Shown here one piece after another: positions 12,776 to 24,001 of a DNA stretch of 64,000 nt. The DNA comes from Polytrichum commune. Lineage: Eukaryota > Streptophyta > Polytrichopsida > Polytrichales > Polytrichaceae. A program made the translations under genes and the position numbers. Under the pieces are notes generated by a model. That model made no database searches. It saw only the letters and a program-made list of their open reading frames with translations, and had not been told where the DNA came from. The stretch is taken from contig OX485806.1 of assembly GCA_950295325.1 (NCBI GenBank), positions 2,234,001 through 2,298,000 of the forward strand, given 5' to 3'. Each line of letters opens with the position of its first letter. The first letter of the stretch is position 1.

Positions 12776-13149
12776 GCAGTGCACGCTAGGGGATTGACCT
12801 TGTAACTGTCGGAACCTCATTGGGAACAGTCAGGTTGATGAAGGTGAGTTTCCATGTCGGCCACTCGCCCACCAGATTCTAGTGTGAATAAGGGCAAACT
12901 CACCCAAATGTAGAGGGAATTTGGTGGGATAGGGTTCGTATGTGCCAACTAGCTACTCCTCTCTTCTCAAATCCAGGCCCACTTATTAACCTTCTCCTCC
13001 CTGTTACCAAGAATGGAGTATTACATCAACATTGGTTCTCTTTAGTGCCTAGGTAATTTTTGGACATAGTCGGTCGAGATTCTAGTGATTCTAAATCCAA
13101 TTGGTTGCAGGTTGACATCTTCCAGTGTTGCTTTATATCATTTGAGGTG

Positions 13150-13330
13150 TATCTATAGATTCCTATAAAATGATCAGTAATTCTCCTAAAGTCTCAAACT
13201 TTCAACCGGATATTTCTCAAACTCGATTGGTTCATATGTAACTAACCACCGGTTCTCTCCGAACCCTAGTTCTCTTGAATCTTCAACGGGTCCTAATCAT
13301 TCAGTGACCAACAATTATTTGTTAAAGATT
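13150..13330 (-). repeat. AACCGG-family repeat copy
   Basis: Reverse-oriented member of the dispersed AACCGG/CCGGTT family; its duplicate is at 63215-63400. It contains 'accaccggttctctccgaac' and 'atcattcagtgacc', the latter resembling an end shared with other copies. Confidence 0.65.
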
Positions 13331-13874
13331 CTTTAGTGGACACATGAAAATCTAGTGACTTGTGTTCATGCCCTCCACATTCTAGTGGACCACCAGAATG
13401 TGGTTGGATGACATGCGAAAACCTCCGACCCACTATCATCTAGAATCTAGTGGGCAAGAGGCCTAAATGAAAACTCACCTTGTGTACAAACAAGTCCCAA
13501 TTGAATGTAATTTCCACATGGTAATTCTAATGAAGTGTCTCAGCCAAATGTTAATGGCAAGTGGCAGATCGTGAGGGAAGGGATTAATATTTCTTTTTTG
13601 GTTGGAATATAATTTAGAAGTCTATAGCCATGATGCTGCGAGAAGCCTGGATCATGGGGTTTAATAATCCTGAAGTTCGAGCAGGTATATTGAATGTGGC
13701 ATTCTGTACCTACTACTCAAATGAGGTCTAATTTCCCACGTGAGATAGGGCAGCATAAACTCGAATTCATGGCCACAGTGACTCGTGGCTCCTCACATTT
13801 ATCACATGGGATAGTGGTTGTGAGGGGCAGCACGGTCACCAGGCCTGATTTAACTAGGGGACCGAGGTGACAGG

Positions 13875-13976
13875 AAAATAAGGGGGGATGTTATTAAACC
13901 CCAAAATTTTCGGGGGAGATAGATTTCGGGCAGGGGCAGACGCCCAGAAAGAAATCCGGATTTTCTGGGCCCGACC
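13875..13976 (+). repeat. Scrap of a foldback-element arm
   Basis: About 90 bp ('cgggcaggggcagacg', 'ttctgggcccgac') resembles the outer arm of the foldback family at 18437-20695 (gggcgggggcagcctcc, tttctgaacccgacc). No terminus can be placed. Confidence 0.4.
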
Positions 13977-13977
13977 T

Positions 13978-14757
13978 ATGATCGGGGAGAACCGACAGTT
14001 AGGGCTACTTTATATTAGGGCCCATTTCTAGGGCCCATTTCCAAACCCTAGGCATCAACCATTGAGAGTGCTTAGATTGCCCAAATGGGTCCTAATATGG
14101 GCCCAAGGGCTTTATATTGAGAGTCGGCCCACTTCTCCTAAAGCTTGTGTGGCGGATGACATGGCGGCGTTTTGGAGGGAAAAAAGTGGGCCGAAGGCAA
14201 AAAATGGGTCGAGGGTTTATGGAGACCCACTTCGCATCTACGGCCCACTTCACCCAACTTCCGTCATATAGTCATTTATGACTTTATGACTTTAGTTCAA
14301 GCAAGGGCATAATTCATTTTAGACAAAGTGGGCCGTGGATTGGGCCTTACAATATAAAGTCCCTAGGCCCATTTGGAAGGCCCACTTTAAAGTAGAATTT
14401 CCAATTTGGGCCCTACAAGTGGGCCTATGGACTTTATATTGCAAGGCCCACTCAATGACCCACTTTGTAAAGTAGGGCTAAAGTTAAGGCCCACTTCAAG
14501 TCCAAGTGGGCTCAACTCCAAATGGGCCCTAATATAAAGTGCCCCTTAGTTACAGATGAATTGGTTGAGTTTGAGAAACAACCGGTTGAAGTTTACGACT
14601 GCAGGAAGATTACCGATCGTTTTAGAGGAATCTATAGAATACACCCCGGTTTAATGAAGGAAAACCAAAGGATGTCAACATGTAACCAATTGGACTTGCA
14701 AACACTAGGATCTCAACCGATTATGCTCCAAAGTTTCCCCGATCATTACACCTTATT
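13978..14757 (+). mobile_element. AACCGG-family MITE, split by another MITE
   Basis: The copy starts ATGATCGGGGA and ends TCCCCGATCAT, an 11-bp perfect terminal inverted repeat, with the AACCGG-rich body between. Without the nested insertion it is about 230 bp long with no coding capacity. The nested element (14002-14545) interrupts it after its 'accgacagTTA', which continues as 'TTAgttacag' on the far side. Confidence 0.7.
14002..14545. mobile_element. PIF/Harbinger-type (Tourist-like) MITE
   Basis: A 544-bp element with terminal inverted repeats GGGCTACTTTATATTAGGG and GGGGCACTTTATATTAGGG (reading inward), flanked by 3-bp TTA duplications at 13999-14001 and 14546-14548. A TTA target duplication with G-rich ends is the PIF/Harbinger signature. 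Other copies of the host repeat give the uninterrupted reading. The interior repeats 'gggccca...ctttatatt' several times; no transposase. Confidence 0.85.
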
Positions 14758-14799
14758 AGTTTGAATGTGTAAAAAATTCTTGTGGAAGTAGAAGGTACT

Positions 14800-15690
14800 A
14801 ACTAAACTATTATAGAATAAAAATGCTAATTTTAGTTCCATTTTGGAATGACAAAGACCATTTCAATGGTAAGTCACAAAAATTATAACCTCAATGCTAA
14901 TGAGGGTTTTGTGATTTTTTTACTTCCAAGTTAATTACATGCTTTATTGACGGTTTCACTTTGAAAATGAAATCCTAGTCAATTGCTTATCTATTCAACG
15001 GAATTGAATATACATATTGGATTTTGGACCTTGAAGGTGAAATGCACTCAGTATGGGATTTGTGGATAAGTGGCCTTCGAGAATGCAAGGGCAATGGTTT
15101 TTTCAAAGTCAGACAGGGTGGGCAAAGGTTTTCGGTCGGGTCCAAAAAATCTTGATTTCTTTTTGGGGGTTGCCCATGCCCGTCCGTGTCTACCTCCCCA
15201 AAAAAGCTCATAGGGGGAGGTTTCACACCCCCCCCCCCCATTGGAAAACATGTACAAGCTATTCCCAATCTTATCGATTGATAAAGTTCTCTCAAACCAC
15301 ATCAGCCCCGCTCTCCCAAGCCATGACCCCATCATATTCGAAGTTCTTTTTATTCATACTAAAAACTTCTACCCGCCCCGCCCAACTTCATAAAGAAATG
15401 CCCTTGCATTCTTGAAGGTCGCTTGTCCATAAAACCCATATTGAGTGCACTTCACCTTCAAGGTCCAAAATCCAACATAGATGTTCACCTTCCCCTAATA
15501 AATAAGCAATTGACTAGGATTTCGTTCGTGAAGTCACTCTATCGACAAAGCATATGATCAACTTGGAAGTCAAAAGATATCACAAAACCCTCGTTAGCAT
15601 ATAGGACCTTATAATTTAAGTGACTTGCCATTTGAAAGGTTCTTTGTTGTTCCAAAATGAAACTTTAACTTTTGTGCTATTCTTAGTTTG
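14800..15690. repeat. Two foldback arms in outward arrangement
   Basis: 14800-15170 resembles the right arm and 15355-15690 the left arm of the foldback family (shared 'ccttgaaggtgaaatgcactca', 'tcggtcgggt'). The normally outermost ends meet in the middle around a C-tract (15229-15239). This is the reverse of a normal foldback element and suggests two neighbouring elements or a rearranged one. Confidence 0.6.
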
Positions 15691-17760
15691 TTTCTTACCA
15701 AGAAGAAAACCACTTTGAGAAGCATTTCTAGAAGCGTCTTGGAATAGCTACCTTGACCATATGAGCATTTTCAAAATGGAGAAAAATGTTGTATTTGGCA
15801 AAGGTCACAATTCATAAGACTGTTTCACAAGCGACTTCCATTTGCAAAACGGATGGGAGAAACCAACTCGGCATGGGAAGAAGTACGAACATGGGTGGTT
15901 ATTGGAAGGTGCAACTCCAACTCACCATGCAACCGACAGAGATCAACTAAATAAACCGGCTATTGATGGGACAAATCTTATGGCCCCACCCCACCTGATT
16001 TTACCAAATAACCAAACTTTTTCTAAAAACTGGGTAAAGTTTCCTTGGTTATAGTAGCGGAGGTATCCGGCTATCTCAATGCACCTATAAGAATTTGCTA
16101 TGGAGATTTTCAAGTAGGTTTTAGTTAAGTAGCTTTCACACATGTTCATGGTTTTATCTACCAAGCAATGACATGTTGGATAGTTTTTGTCCCATCTCCA
16201 AATGCCTTACTACTCATTTATCTTACCATCGTTTTTTGTTGATAAAGCTCCTCGTACCCTCGTAGCTAAGACTAATAGCAACCAATCACAAGGGCGGGAG
16301 GCAACACTTCTAAAGGTCCTACATTCCTGCCTCATGTTTAAGTACCAATGGGAGGGTCGGTGTTGAAAGCTTAGACCCTCCACTTTTAAACCACGCCACA
16401 TCATTTGCCAACTAGGCTCGGCATTGGATAATGTCGATGGTGTGAAGGCCGTGTTTTAAGAACCAACTTTTAGACTTAGCTAAAGTCAGGTGAGGAAGGG
16501 GCATTAGTCAAATTGGCCTTGATTTGTGAACTAGGTGATGGGGCTCATTGCTCACTTGTAATTCAATAAGCCTCTCCACACCCAGTGCCAATAGGCTTGC
16601 TCCATTTGTGCTTCTCCCTGCCTAAAGTGGCCCATAATCCGTTAAATTCAGTAGCAATTATCTTCCCCCAACTATTAAACATGGTGTGTTGTTGTAATCA
16701 CTAAACATGGATGATTGGCTAAATCCAAAATTACCATGCTCGTAACAGAGTCATGTAGTATCCGGGTAGATTCTAAATATCATTAAAGTATGCAACAAAT
16801 CGGATGGTGTGGGTGACAATGTGGGGTGTAGGGAAATCGCATGAATAACGAGGCCATGTAAGTAAAGCTTAGTCTATGTTTATAGCCTTCATGTATCATT
16901 GTCCTACAACATTCACTAACATGTTCTTAGGCCCACCGAAATGGGGGGCCAAGGCTAAATAAAGTTATGTTTTAAGGTGAGTATACACTAGGGGTGATCA
17001 TTGTGGTTGTTTGTTTTGGTTTAGAATTAAGGAGGGAAAGGTGTGTTGGTGACAACCACAACCACAAATATTCTTACTATTTCAACTACAATAGTCGGGA
17101 GTAGCTTGTAGTGGTTGTACGTTACTTGCTTGGACTTTATTTTGTCTAAAGTTACTATTAGGCGATAGGAGAGAACCTCAAAGCACAAGCATGGAACAAG
17201 ATTTCTAGAAGGCTCGTACACTAAATTTCCACTAGAATCTATGAAATGTTTGTCTTCACTTCATGGATAGCATTAATAGGAGGACAAATGTTGCCAAGGG
17301 AAAATCCACTCCACAACTATCATGGTGGTTGAGTGGAAACATTCAAAGAATCAAAATAGGAGTCGAATGGTTTGGAGGTTTGACAAGGTACCGATATTTT
17401 ATGACAATTCTCAACAATCTATATTTTGCATATATGCAACCTACTTATAGCAACCATCCCGCACCCGTGCCTTTGGATTCAAAGAGAGTTGTGGGCTATG
17501 GAACAAAGTATATTCCCAACCTTATCATCTAGGTTAAGTTCCTAGCTTAAATTCTCTCACACCCTTTACTTGTCCATTTTCGAGAAGCATCGATCCATTC
17601 ATTTGGAAGCAATTTAAGAAAAACTCAATGATTCAACTTTGAGAAGAATTTAAAATTCCAACCTTGGATGCTTATTTTGAGAAGTGGACAAAATATTGTA
17701 TTATATGCCATAATCTCACTAAGCTTGGAGTCCCAATAAACTTCCAAATTTTTATGAGAT
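15690..17760. other. No gene; old dispersed repeats
   Basis: I see no supportable gene. Pieces at 15730-15830 and 17460-17720 belong to the diverged family also found at 1190-1790. Reading frames are short and without recognisable domains. Confidence 0.45.
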
Positions 17761-17769
17761 TTGTCAACA

Positions 17770-17923
17770 CACGTGTAACTTGTGCATGCAAACCATGGGT
17801 TTGGAATCAAAAAGAATTGTGGGGCAATGGGAAAATGCAAACAATCATGTGGGATCATAAGATTCGTTTTTTAGGTCCACGAATGTTCACAACATTACTT
17901 TGCTTAGCCATGGCGTGTTGTTT

Positions 17924-17999
<76 letters not shown>

Positions 18000-18257
18000 G
18001 TTTCATCAGTCTCACTCCAAAATATTCTTTATGTCTCAAGAAGCATAAAAATGAGAGATAAAAAGCTATAATGGATCACTATATAGTATCACCCCACAAT
18101 ATATATTCACATTGTATAAATTCAAATTACACATATATTACTATATATATGATAGCTCCAAATTAGCTTTGGGAGGCACCAATGTAGCATGGATGGTGCT
18201 ACATGGGTGTCCAAAAGGACATTTCATTTAGTTTTGTACAAATAATCGGGGTACTAA
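17770..18257 (+). repeat. Repeat R, copy 1, with CT microsatellite
   Basis: Matches 23062-23374 and 24002-24175. It contains an uninterrupted (CT)n tract at 17930-17996 that is short and mixed in the second copy. A reading frame that translates the tract as Ser-Leu repeats is not a gene. It ends with the 8-bp GGTACTAA that was duplicated by the hAT-like insertion. Confidence 0.7.
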
Positions 18258-18472
18258 CTCGGGGGGTGCACTGTACTAAACATGTATGAGTATACGTGAG
18301 TGCACATGATGGGTATTGATTTGGACCTTGCCATATTACGTATACATATGGTATACATGTTATAATTTATAGTTACGTACATATATGGACGGCCTTTAAA
18401 AAGTATACAATAATTGTACTTGTATGGTAGTGTTACGGCAAACATTAAGTCCCCCTATACGAACTACGGGGG

Positions 18473-19604
18473 TGTGAGGCCAAACCACCCACCCTTAAGC
18501 GTCCTAGTCCGGGTGAGGGCATGGTGATCACATTCACATTCGTCCTAGTTTAATCCTTCCTCCCCATTACATCACACATACTTTTGGTCACACCAATTTA
18601 TTCCACGTCATGAGTACAAGCATTGATAAACGCTTTTTCTACTAGTGCTCTCTTAACACCCTCTATCAACTCCTCACACAATTGCCAAACCACTCACATG
18701 AATAGCTAATTATCTAGCCAACCCATCCTCTTCAACTTAGGGCACTAGATGTAATTAGCCATCATTCTAAGCTCCCCTTAACCCAACTACCGTCGAGCTT
18801 GCCTCGACGCTCGTGCCACGGCCCATTGCCTCTAAACCTTTGCTACAACCATTGCCTCTAATTATGGCCGCAGCCCCTTGCCTCCAAGCTTCTGGCCGCA
18901 GCCCACTGCCTACAGGCTTCTGGCCGCAACCCACTGTTTACAAGCTTCTGGCCGCAGCCCACTGCCTACAAGCTTCTGGCCAAGGCCCACTGCCTACAAG
19001 CTTCTGGCCAAGACCCACTGTTTACAAGCTTCTGGCCGTAGCCCACTGCCTCTAATTCTGGCCGCAGCCCCTGCCTCCAAACTTTTGTTACAACAGTTGC
19101 CGCTAAACTATTCTACCCTTCTACACTCCCTCTAAACAATTCTACCCTTCTACATTCCCTCTAAACAATTATACTCTCTACCATACTACACACACACACC
19201 CACACACACACATACACACCCACACGAGAGAGAGAGAATGAGAGAGAGGAGGAAGGAAGGAGGGAGGGCACCCAAACCACAACCCCCTTAGCCTTCTCCT
19301 ACTTAGTAGGACCTTATCCTATCCACTAAATCCTCACCCTCTAAACCAACAAGAGCATGTTCTAATTCAAACATTTAAATCCAAGGACCTTCCCCTTGCT
19401 TCCTCAAACACTACTCACTCACCAAAACACTCCCTAATGTCGCTAAGCTTCTAATTAACCACACGAATAGGCTTAAGGCCTAAACATAAATCCACACCAA
19501 GCCTCACTCTTTTTATACTTTTAATTGTTTCAATAACACTCCAAATGCAATTCTAAGTAGATCCTAAGCATAAAACAAATATGAGCAACCATCTTGGGCT
19601 CATA
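18473..19604. mobile_element. Solo LTR inside the foldback arm
   Basis: Starts TGTGAGG, ends GGGCTCATA, and is flanked by GGGGG duplications (18468-18472 and 19605-19609). Excising it with one duplication restores a left arm matching the right arm. It is similar to the solo LTR at 55711-56764 at both ends ('ccacccttaagcgtcctag', 'ttgggctca'). It contains a minisatellite and a CA/GA microsatellite (19184-19270). Confidence 0.75.
18835..19085 (+). repeat. 28-bp minisatellite within the solo LTR
   Basis: Around eight tandem units built on GCCCACTGCCTACAAGCTTC followed by TGGCCGCA/TGGCCAAG. Both overlapping reading frames merely translate the repeat, so it is not coding. Confidence 0.8.
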
Positions 19605-21247
19605 GGGGGTGTCAGATCTGGGCGGGGGCAGCCTCCTCGGAAATTTCTGAACCCGACCGAAAACTGCTGCCCGTCCCGCCCAACTTCAAAAAAAATATTG
19701 CTCTTGCATTCTTGAAGACCGCTTGACTTCAAATCCCATATTGAGTGCACTTCACCTTCAAGGTCTAAAATCCAATATATATGTGCACTTCCCACTAGTA
19801 AATAACAATTCATTCAGATATCATTCTGGAAGTGAAACCATCAATGAAGCATGTAATTAACTTGGAGGTCACATAAAATTACAAAATCCTCATTAACATT
19901 GAGGTTATAATTTTTATGACTTACCATTCGAAATTGTCTTTGTCATTCTAAAGTGAAACCTAAATTTAGTGGGTTGGTTTAGTATGTATATTTTATAATA
20001 TTTTAGTAATGCCGTCTACTTTCACAAGTATTCATACACATTCAAACCAATTAAGTGTGATTTAATGTAATTAAGTATAATTAAGTATAATTAATTATAA
20101 TTAACCCCAAATAAATCGGAAAGTATGCTTACCAAATTAAGTAAGACACTTTCAAATAATTACATTAAATCACACGTAATTATGAATTAATTAATTAATT
20201 CCAGTAATTACATTAATTGATTTGAATGTGTATGAATACTTGTGAAAGTAGATGGCATTACTAAATTAATTGTAAAATGTACATACTAAATCAGCACACT
20301 AAATTTATGTTTCACTTTAGAATGACAAAGACAATTTCAAATGGTAAGTCATAAAAATTATAACCTCAATGTTAATGAGGATTTTGTAATTTTATTTGAC
20401 CTCCAAGTTAATTACATGCTTCATTGATGGTTTCACTTCCGGAATGATATCCGAATGAATTGTTATTTACTAGTGGAAAGTGCACATATATATTGGATTT
20501 TAGACCTTGAAGGTGAAGTGCACTCAATATGGGATTTGTAGTCAAGCGGCCTTCAAGAATGCAAGAGCAATATTTTTTTCGAAGTTGGGCGGGACGGGCA
20601 GCAGTTTTCGGTCGGGTTCAAAAATTTCCGAGGAGGCTGCCCCCGCCCGGATCTGACACCCCCCATAGTTCGTATGGGGGGACTTAATGTCTGCCTAGTG
20701 TTACTATACTACATATCATAAGTTTTCATATTGGATGAAATTAGGATTAACTAGGATTAACGATTTTTGTTAGCAACCTTACAGGGTAGTATGAACCATG
20801 TACAAGGTATCAAGGTAATATCGGGGAAAGAGGCAGTATTAGGGTTATGAAATGATTCGTTCAGCTCAAAGTAACAAGGACCCTTTTTCCCCTCCCATCC
20901 CTAGGTTTTTGTTTTCTCTTTTTGTCGGGCGCTGAAGGTTTTTGTTTTCTCTTCTCGCATAGCCTGCTTCTTTTGCCGACAACTGCTTTACTTTTCCTTC
21001 TTTCACCTGTTGCTTCCAGCGTTTCTCAACGTCCCTGTTGTTACTGCTGCCATGGGAATCACCGAAAGTCCTGACATTGTCATGGCCTCGTTCTGAAATT
21101 CCCTCTCTATCAAATGCAAAGTCAACTGTGGCTTATGTAATGGTAGGGGAGTCTAGAATTTTTTTAAATACACTTGTTAGTCAATTGAATGGCAATCCTT
21201 CTTTGTGTAAAGATCGGTTGACTTGAATTAGAGCTGGCATATTCTAT

Positions 21248-21388
21248 ATGAAGCCTAAACTCCTGAGTACTGGAAACCATGACACTTTGTTAAAGCTTGG
21301 TTGTGACTGTGTTGTGTGTTTTTTGAACACACCTGAAGCTAAAACTGTGAAAAAACGAGGTAGGCCAAAAAAATCTACTCTGAGTTAA
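21248..21388 (+). CDS. Small ORF with an AT-hook
   Basis: A 46-codon frame from ATG 21248 to TAA 21388, inside the hAT-like element and too short for most gene callers. It contains GCDCVVCF and ends in a basic VKKRGRPKKS, whose GRP core flanked by basic residues is a typical AT-hook that binds the minor groove of AT-rich DNA. The frame just upstream (21038-21226, ending NPSLCKDRLT) and the one downstream (21417-21680) may be pieces of the same decayed gene. Whether this is a transposon accessory protein or a captured host fragment cannot be told. Expression is unproven. Confidence 0.4.
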   Translation: MKPKLLSTGNHDTLLKLGCDCVVCFLNTPEAKTVKKRGRPKKSTLS

Positions 21389-21416
21389 GGTTTGGTTTGT
21401 TGGGAGAGTTTATAGG

Positions 21417-21680
21417 ATGCGGAGGAAGTTTGATAATCATGGGGTGGAGTATAGGGATCCAATTGACTTGATGGACCGTCCATCAAACGTGGAGATTGGT
21501 TTATGTTGGTATCAAAAAGGGGCTAACAACAAGTGGACATATGATCTTACTGATCATTTGATGGTAGACTTAGAGACAATAATTGCATTGGCTATAATGA
21601 CATATATTGGTGAATCAAATGTTTATGAGTTACATCCGGGACATGAAAAAGTTTTCAACGACTTTGCTGATGAAAGCTAG
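21417..21680 (+). CDS. Unrecognised ORF inside the hAT-like element
   Basis: 87 codons from ATG to TAG. The product is acidic at the C-terminus, with KWTYDLTDHLMVDLETIIAL in the middle and a possible short hydrophobic helix (IIALAIMTYI). I do not recognise the family. It lies 29 bp after the AT-hook frame on the same strand, and the spacing suggests both come from one damaged gene. No transposase motif is seen. Confidence 0.35.
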   Translation: MRRKFDNHGVEYRDPIDLMDRPSNVEIGLCWYQKGANNKWTYDLTDHLMVDLETIIALAIMTYIGESNVYELHPGHEKVFNDFADES

Positions 21681-21939
21681 GATATTTTGTTATACATATT
21701 ATAGGGGTTGATTATTGTTCAAAAATATATTTTTATACTTATGTTAATGACTATATATGAATGGATGTTTTTTTGTGTATACATATTGTTACTTGTATAT
21801 TTATTGTTGCAATTGTATGTGTATTACTTCATTTCACAAAAAATAACTTGTATATAGGGGGTTTTTAGAGTATGCAGTGAATGCACGTGATTCTAGGTTT
21901 TAATGAAAGGTGCACCCCCCAAGGGTACTAATTGTTTGG

Positions 21940-23045
21940 GCGGAGACACGTAAGCAACCCCCCCCCCCAAAAAAAAAAAAAAAACAAACAAACAAAAATT
22001 ATTTCTTCACACAAAGATTTTGTTCATCCAAGTATGAGTTATACCTCCCAAAAGCTCATAAGTGTACCACATGCACATGGCTCCAACAAGTGTGCCCCCC
22101 CCCCCCCCCTTCCCCCCACCCCACCTTGCCAATGAAATAATGTTACTAAAGCCTCTAGAAATTGAATTGTGTCTTAGCCCTTGACCCAAAATGGGACTCT
22201 CAACATCAAATGGATCCATGCTATCAAATATGCGGATTTCTTGTTTATATTTTTCCACTTGTAACTATTGAAATTATCTATAGTCTTAAAGTGTTTCATC
22301 CCATAAAATCATCCACTAGAGAAAGTATGAGGCCTTAACATGCCTCTTGTATGTTAGAGTTGCACCCTCTTAAGATGTTTTGAGAACACCAAGAAACCTT
22401 TGGTTTCAAAATCCTTTAGTTTATTCACTTTGATGGGGTGTGCATAATGTTATGCAAAAAATAGATTCCCAACGTTAGGTTGATGGAGGGGGTTGACAAA
22501 CCTCGGTATCCAACAACAACAACTCACGCTTGGACAATGCAACAATAGATAGCAATATAGAACTAGAAAGTGACAAAGTACCTCCCAAATTTGTACCAAA
22601 GTATGGTGATCCTAACTTGGTACAACCTAGGCGCCCACATGTGACCCACTCAAGTAACGGGGCGTACTTGCTGGGCAAAACTTATATCACGAACTATACT
22701 TTAACCCATTAAGGACACCATCTATTATGAACCATTCGGGGGAAGTGGACATATGTCGTTTAGGAGCACCCTATACAACACACAAGATGTCTATATTGTC
22801 GATTGAACCACAAGGATTGGAGTCACGTCCCATTTAGTACAACTAAGTGAAATTGGGCATACACTCAAGTTATTACAACACCTACTATGTACTACATTGT
22901 GGGCCTAATTCTTATGCAGGTGTAAAAGAGGAACCCTAATACGACAACGGATGATGCTCAATGCCATTCAATATTTGGTCACATGTTTACAAACGTCGGC
23001 ATGTATGTGTCGGTTCATGTCACGAATCTATGGCCCAATTGGAAC
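21940..23045 (+). repeat. Direct repeat D, copy 1
   Basis: Nearly identical to 24172-25980 once the LINE insertion there is removed. It begins 'cacgtaagcaacccccc' followed by poly-A/CAAA and a second C-tract. A 60-codon frame (22530-22712; again at 25507-25689) occurs in both copies but has no recognisable domain. The 'gacaaacctcggtatccaa' at 22494-22512 is the empty site for the LINE insertion. Confidence 0.75.
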
Positions 23046-23061
23046 GCAAAATGAACTTTCT

Positions 23062-23366
23062 TTGGTGTAACTTGTGCATGCAAACCCTGGGTTTAAAATC
23101 AAAGAGAAATTTGGGGCAATGGGAAAATTCAAACAATCATTTGGGATCATAAGATTTGTTTTTTAGGTCCACAAACGTTCACAACATTACTTCGCTTAGC
23201 CATGGCGTGTTGTGGCTAAGTAAGGTTACGTTCTTAGTAGTTTTGAATAATCTCTCTCTCTTTCTCTCTTTCTCTCTCTAAGTTTCATCAGTCTCACTCC
23301 AAAATATTCTTTATGTCTCAAGAAGCATAAAATGAGATATAAAAAGCTATAATGGATCACAATATA
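23062..23366 (+). repeat. Repeat R, copy 2 (continues at 24010)
   Basis: Similar to 17770-18090; interrupted by the hAT derivative at 23375-24001 and continuing to about 24175 up to the 'aataatcggggtacta' that precedes repeat D copy 2. Confidence 0.7.
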
Positions 23367-23374
23367 CTAGTCAT

Positions 23375-24001
23375 CAGAGCCCAACATTTTTCCTTTAAAT
23401 TGCACCCATAACTAGACCATGCCCATCAGCAACGACCTATGCCCACCCATGCCCACACATAGCATGACATGTGCCCACTCATGCCCACCTATGCCCACCC
23501 ATGCTATTTAAATTGCACCCATGTATTCAAAAATTGTGTAATGTGTATTACCCGCCTACACCAAGTCTTGGTTGGATTGGACAAATAAAAGGTCGTTCAT
23601 TATCGTTCGCTTCAGCCCGGAGCGCTTCTTGGTTAGCGTATTCCCTGCATCCGAGAATTTTGACTCCGATTTGGAGTTGGATGCAGGGATGCACAAAACC
23701 GAACGCGCCACGCGCCACATGATGGGGAATGTGGGGGCTCCTTTCAGCTTCCACCACAAGAGAATATTGAATTTAACAGTGGTATCCAATATGCTTTGCT
23801 TTAGCCCATGCTCACCCATGAACAATAATATTGAACCCATGCCCACCCACGAACAATAACATCGCAGCCATGCCCACCCATGCCCACCCATGAACAACAA
23901 TATCGCAGCCATGCCCACCCATGAACAATAATATCGCACCCATGCCCACCACAAAACCCATGGGCATGGGCATGGGTATGGGCACCCAATGTAGGGCTCT
24001 G
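23375..24001. mobile_element. hAT-derived non-autonomous element
   Basis: Ends CAGAGCCCAACATT and CAGAGCCCTACATT (reading inward) with an 8-bp target duplication CTAGTCAT/CTAGTCAC (23367-23374, 24002-24009). The 627-bp element keeps a piece of hAT transposase and is otherwise tandem repeats of CCCATGCCCACCCATGAACA-type units. Confidence 0.8.
23572..23730 (-). pseudogene. hAT transposase C-terminal dimerisation fragment
   Basis: The minus strand reads FSDAGNTLTKKRSGLKRTIMNDLLFV, which matches the layout of the hAT C-terminal dimerisation domain (S-E..FS.AG, then KKR..L, then a final hydrophobic helix and N). Only this end survives; the catalytic DDE core is absent. It confirms the superfamily assignment made from the 8-bp target duplication. 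Confidence 0.75.

Larger units (their letters stand above)
10390..13370. repeat. Segmental duplication, left copy
   Basis: The stretch is nearly identical to 60415-63410, covering the 3' flank, both exons, the intron, the long upstream leader, promoter and upstream AACCGG repeat. Differences are scattered substitutions and small indels, implying a recent duplication or gene conversion. The transcript leader (11676-12640) contains no convincing second gene. Confidence 0.85.
18437..20695. mobile_element. Mutator-like foldback element (long palindrome)
   Basis: Flanked by a 9-bp duplication TAGTGTTAC (18428-18436 and 20696-20704), the hallmark of Mutator-like elements. Ends read GGCAAACATTAAGTCCCCC and GGCAGACATTAAGTCCCCC inward. 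After removing the inserted solo LTR the element is about 1.1 kb and almost entirely two inverted arms of about 550 bp meeting near 20140, so a transcript would fold into a very long hairpin. No transposase. Relatives or fragments of the arms lie at 13875, 14800-15690 and 39640-39990. Confidence 0.88.
18258..21923. mobile_element. hAT-like element holding a nested Mutator-like element
   Basis: Terminal inverted repeats CTCGGGGGGTGCAC and CTTGGGGGGTGCAC (reading inward) flanked by the 8-bp target duplication GGTACTAA at 18250-18257 and 21924-21931. Eight-bp duplications are typical of hAT transposons. Both ends are similar to those of the MITE at 63501-63996, defining a family. Without the nested element at 18437-20695 it is about 1.4 kb. 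No hAT transposase is visible; the interior carries the small reading frames described separately. Confidence 0.8.

Noticed and set aside
17664-18071. 135-codon reading frame ending in Ser-Leu repeats
   Set aside because: Produced by the CT microsatellite and not conserved in the second copy of the repeat.
18835-19085. CRISPR-like array
   Set aside because: Units are contiguous without unique spacers; it is a minisatellite in a plant LTR.
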